A stretch of DNA of 7,553 nucleotides, taken from positions 1 to 7,553 of the forward strand of contig DATEGX010000262.1 of assembly GCA_035279875.1 (NCBI GenBank), in the 5' to 3' direction. The DNA is from JAMXLL01 sp035279875 (lineage in GTDB: Bacteria; Desulfobacterota; Binatia; Binatales; Binataceae). The notes below the pieces were generated by a model. It did no database searches, was not told the DNA's origin, and saw only the letters and a list, made by a program, of their open reading frames with translations. The translations under genes were made by a program, and so were the position numbers. Shown here piece after piece: positions 5,957 to 7,553 of the stretch (position 1 is its first letter; each line of letters starts with the position of its first letter).

Positions 5957-7315
5957 CTATCCCGGCGCGCTTAGCAGGTCGCGCCAGCGGCGGTAGAAGC
6001 CGCGTGCGGCTCCCTCCGCGTACACATTGTTGGTCAGGCCCGGAAAACGGGGATCGTCAGTGCGCTCGTGGCCCAGGCCCATCTGTAGGTTGAGCGTGGT
6101 GCGGCCGGCAACGTGACCGCGCATTACCTTCTGGATTTCCAGCCAGTTCTCGCCGTCGTCCTGTTCGAATATGCCGCCGACGCTGAAGGTGAGCATCACC
6201 GACTTGCGAATCGCACGCTTCTGCTCGGCGGTCATCGCTTTGTCGACCAAAGCCCACGCCCACACTTCGATCTCGCCCGGCCCGCGCGGATGCCACACGC
6301 GCATCGTGAAAGTCCCGGGCAAGTAGGAGAAGGTCGGGAACACCGTCATATGGCCGCCGAAGACGCCTTTGCCGCGGGTCTCGCCGAGCCGGCTGACCGC
6401 CTGCCGCCGCTCCTCGCTGCGCAGGTAATCGACCGCTGGCCCGAGCGTGGCTCGCAACGCGCCTTTTTCCGGCTGGGTGAAGAAGCCGGTGCCGTGTCCT
6501 CCGGATGAGGAGAATTGCCGCCCCTCGCGGCTGAAGCCGACGTCCGCGAGATTGCCGCCCTCCGGCATCAGCGCAAGTATCGCGGACGAATGGCTTACCT
6601 CGGCATGATACATGTCCGAAGCGAACTGCTCGGCGGCGAATTTCCAATTACACTTGAGCACCCACTTATGCAGTCCGCCGATAACCTCGGTGCCTTGCTC
6701 GGTGCGGTCGAAGTAGCCTTCCATGTACCACTTCATATCGCCCAGGTAGTCCTCGAACGAGGGCGCCGCGTTGTCCCAATTACCAAAGATCAGGCCCTTG
6801 AAATTGTCGAGCCGCGGGATCTTGATCGGCCCCCACTGGCTCTTGTCGAGCGCGGTATGGAAGCCGTCCTCCTCGTGCGGTACTGAAATCAGGTTGCCCG
6901 CAATGTCATAGGTCCAGCCGTGGTATGAACACATAAAGACCTTGGCATTGCCGAGGTCGGCGCGGCAGAAGCGCATGCCGCGATGGCGGCATTGGTTGAG
7001 AAACGCGGCAATCGAGCCATCGCGCTGGCGGACAACCAGCACTGGATCTTCGGCCATGTAGGTCGCGAAAAAGTCCCCCGGCTTGGGAATCTGGCTCTCG
7101 TGGCACAGGAACAGCCATGAACGTGCGAAGATTCGTTCGAGCTCGAGCTGGTAGATCGCCGGATCGTGATAGATGCGGGCGTTGAGGGTGCCGTTTTCCA
7201 CGTCGACGAGGCTCGCGATATCCATTGCGCGAGGGGCGGACGGTGCGCCGCTGCCCATCTCGTGGCCATTTTGCCGGGGTGCGGCCGCGTGCCCTTCAGC
7301 TCCGTTACTTTTCAT
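5957..7315 (-). CDS. Rieske non-heme iron ring-hydroxylating oxygenase, alpha subunit
   Basis: A 452-aa oxygenase large subunit. The N-terminal Rieske domain has C109-x-H111 (CRHRG) and C129-x2-H132 (CSYHGW), spaced C-x-H-x17-C-x2-H. The C-terminal catalytic domain has the mononuclear iron site: bridging D234 and ligands H237 and H242 (DMYHAEVSH), with D387 in FEQDDGENW as the probable third ligand (matching D362 of naphthalene dioxygenase). These enzymes put O2 on aromatic or other hydrophobic substrates; the substrate here cannot be read. About 30 residues at the N-terminus are Ala/Gly/His-rich and precede the conserved part (from MDIASLV, 31). The start is supported by AGGAG (7327-7323) seven bases before ATG 7315. 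No beta-subunit gene follows; the ferredoxin does. It may therefore be an alpha-only type or use a beta subunit coded elsewhere. No reductase gene is in the window. Confidence 0.95.
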   Translation of the reverse strand: MKSNGAEGHAAAPRQNGHEMGSGAPSAPRAMDIASLVDVENGTLNARIYHDPAIYQLELERIFARSWLFLCHESQIPKPGDFFATYMAEDPVLVVRQRDGSIAAFLNQCRHRGMRFCRADLGNAKVFMCSYHGWTYDIAGNLISVPHEEDGFHTALDKSQWGPIKIPRLDNFKGLIFGNWDNAAPSFEDYLGDMKWYMEGYFDRTEQGTEVIGGLHKWVLKCNWKFAAEQFASDMYHAEVSHSSAILALMPEGGNLADVGFSREGRQFSSSGGHGTGFFTQPEKGALRATLGPAVDYLRSEERRQAVSRLGETRGKGVFGGHMTVFPTFSYLPGTFTMRVWHPRGPGEIEVWAWALVDKAMTAEQKRAIRKSVMLTFSVGGIFEQDDGENWLEIQKVMRGHVAGRTTLNLQMGLGHERTDDPRFPGLTNNVYAEGAARGFYRRWRDLLSAPG

Positions 7316-7553
7316 GCCGCTGCTCCTGTCTCCTGAATCCGGCGCGCACTATTTTTGACGAGCCCACCAGAAGATATCGCAAAGCACGCCACACGAGGGA
7401 AGGTAGAGTGGACGATGCTCCGGCGGTCGCGGGCCTGGCTGCGATGCAGCGGTGGAATCTCCACTATCATCGTTGGAGGACTCGGGAACGGCCGGTCCTC
7501 GCGGATCATGCTCGGTTTGCATAATCAAATGATAGTCCAGTGCCGGGCAGCCT
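7316..7553. other. Region upstream of the oxygenase, no convincing gene
   Basis: Apart from the oxygenase Shine-Dalgarno site (AGGAG, minus strand, 7327-7323), I find no recognisable gene. Short frames on both strands have proline- and arginine-rich, low-complexity translations with no family similarity. Two small minus-strand frames run in from the right edge (stops at 7506-7508 and 7349-7351) and could be the end of a gene outside the window, but nothing supports either. No clear -10/-35 pair was found for the oxygenase. Two adjacent 5-3-5 inverted repeats lie at 7438-7464. Confidence 0.5.
7438..7464. repeat. Two adjacent 13-bp inverted repeats upstream of the oxygenase
   Basis: GCTGC-GAT-GCAGC (7438-7450) and GTGGA-ATC-TCCAC (7452-7464) are each perfect 5-bp inverted repeats around a 3-nt centre, separated by one base. 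They lie about 125-150 bp upstream of the oxygenase start and could be regulator half-sites or small hairpins in a leader. A function is not shown. Confidence 0.35.

Noticed and set aside
7463..7536. ACTATCAT (7463-7470) and ATGATAGT (7529-7536) inverted repeat
   Set aside because: An 8-bp match within 240 bp at 58-nt separation is expected by chance fairly often, and nothing else supports it.

Overview
This GC-rich window comes from a bacterial chromosome. It starts inside the 3' part of a 23S rRNA gene, passes through the 23S-5S spacer and the 5S gene to a strong intrinsic terminator (1 to about 779), then enters a mixed set of protein genes. The lineage cannot be fixed from this sequence alone. 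A Rv0121-type PPOX protein (often F420-linked), a Rieske ring-hydroxylating oxygenase and strong Shine-Dalgarno sites with some GTG starts would fit an uncultured soil lineage or an actinobacterium-like metabolism. That placement is inference; the 23S and 5S segments are the best way to settle it.

Layout. (1) 1-779, + strand: end of the rRNA operon. (2) 882-1535, + strand: an orphan 217-aa protein whose C-terminus looks like a HEPN/DUF4145-type helical domain that has lost its catalytic histidine. (3) 3678 down to 1590, - strand: a likely three-gene operon, DUF971 protein, then PPOX-class (Rv0121-like) split-barrel protein, then M24 metallopeptidase, with a near-ideal extended -10 promoter in front of the first gene. 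(4) 3861-4337, + strand: a small flavin reductase-like protein transcribed divergently from that operon and closed by a strong terminator at 4367-4412, followed at once by a perfect inverted repeat. (5) 4534-5589, + strand: a divergent NAD-type isocitrate/isopropylmalate dehydrogenase family member. (6) 7315 down to 5618, - strand: a Rieske ring-hydroxylating oxygenase alpha subunit followed by a Rieske ferredoxin, convergent with the dehydrogenase. (7) 7316-7553: about 240 bp with no convincing gene.

How the genes may work together. The oxygenase and ferredoxin form a clear electron-transfer pair; neither a ferredoxin reductase nor a beta subunit is in the window. The DUF971/PPOX/M24 group is packed like an operon (3 bp between the last two genes), but a shared pathway is not obvious. 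I see no CRISPR array, insertion sequence, phage gene, toxin-antitoxin pair or recognised defence system. The features most worth following are the dehydrogenase with a rebuilt nucleotide/substrate loop, the duplicated CxCxxC motif in the DUF971 protein and the degenerate HEPN-like protein.
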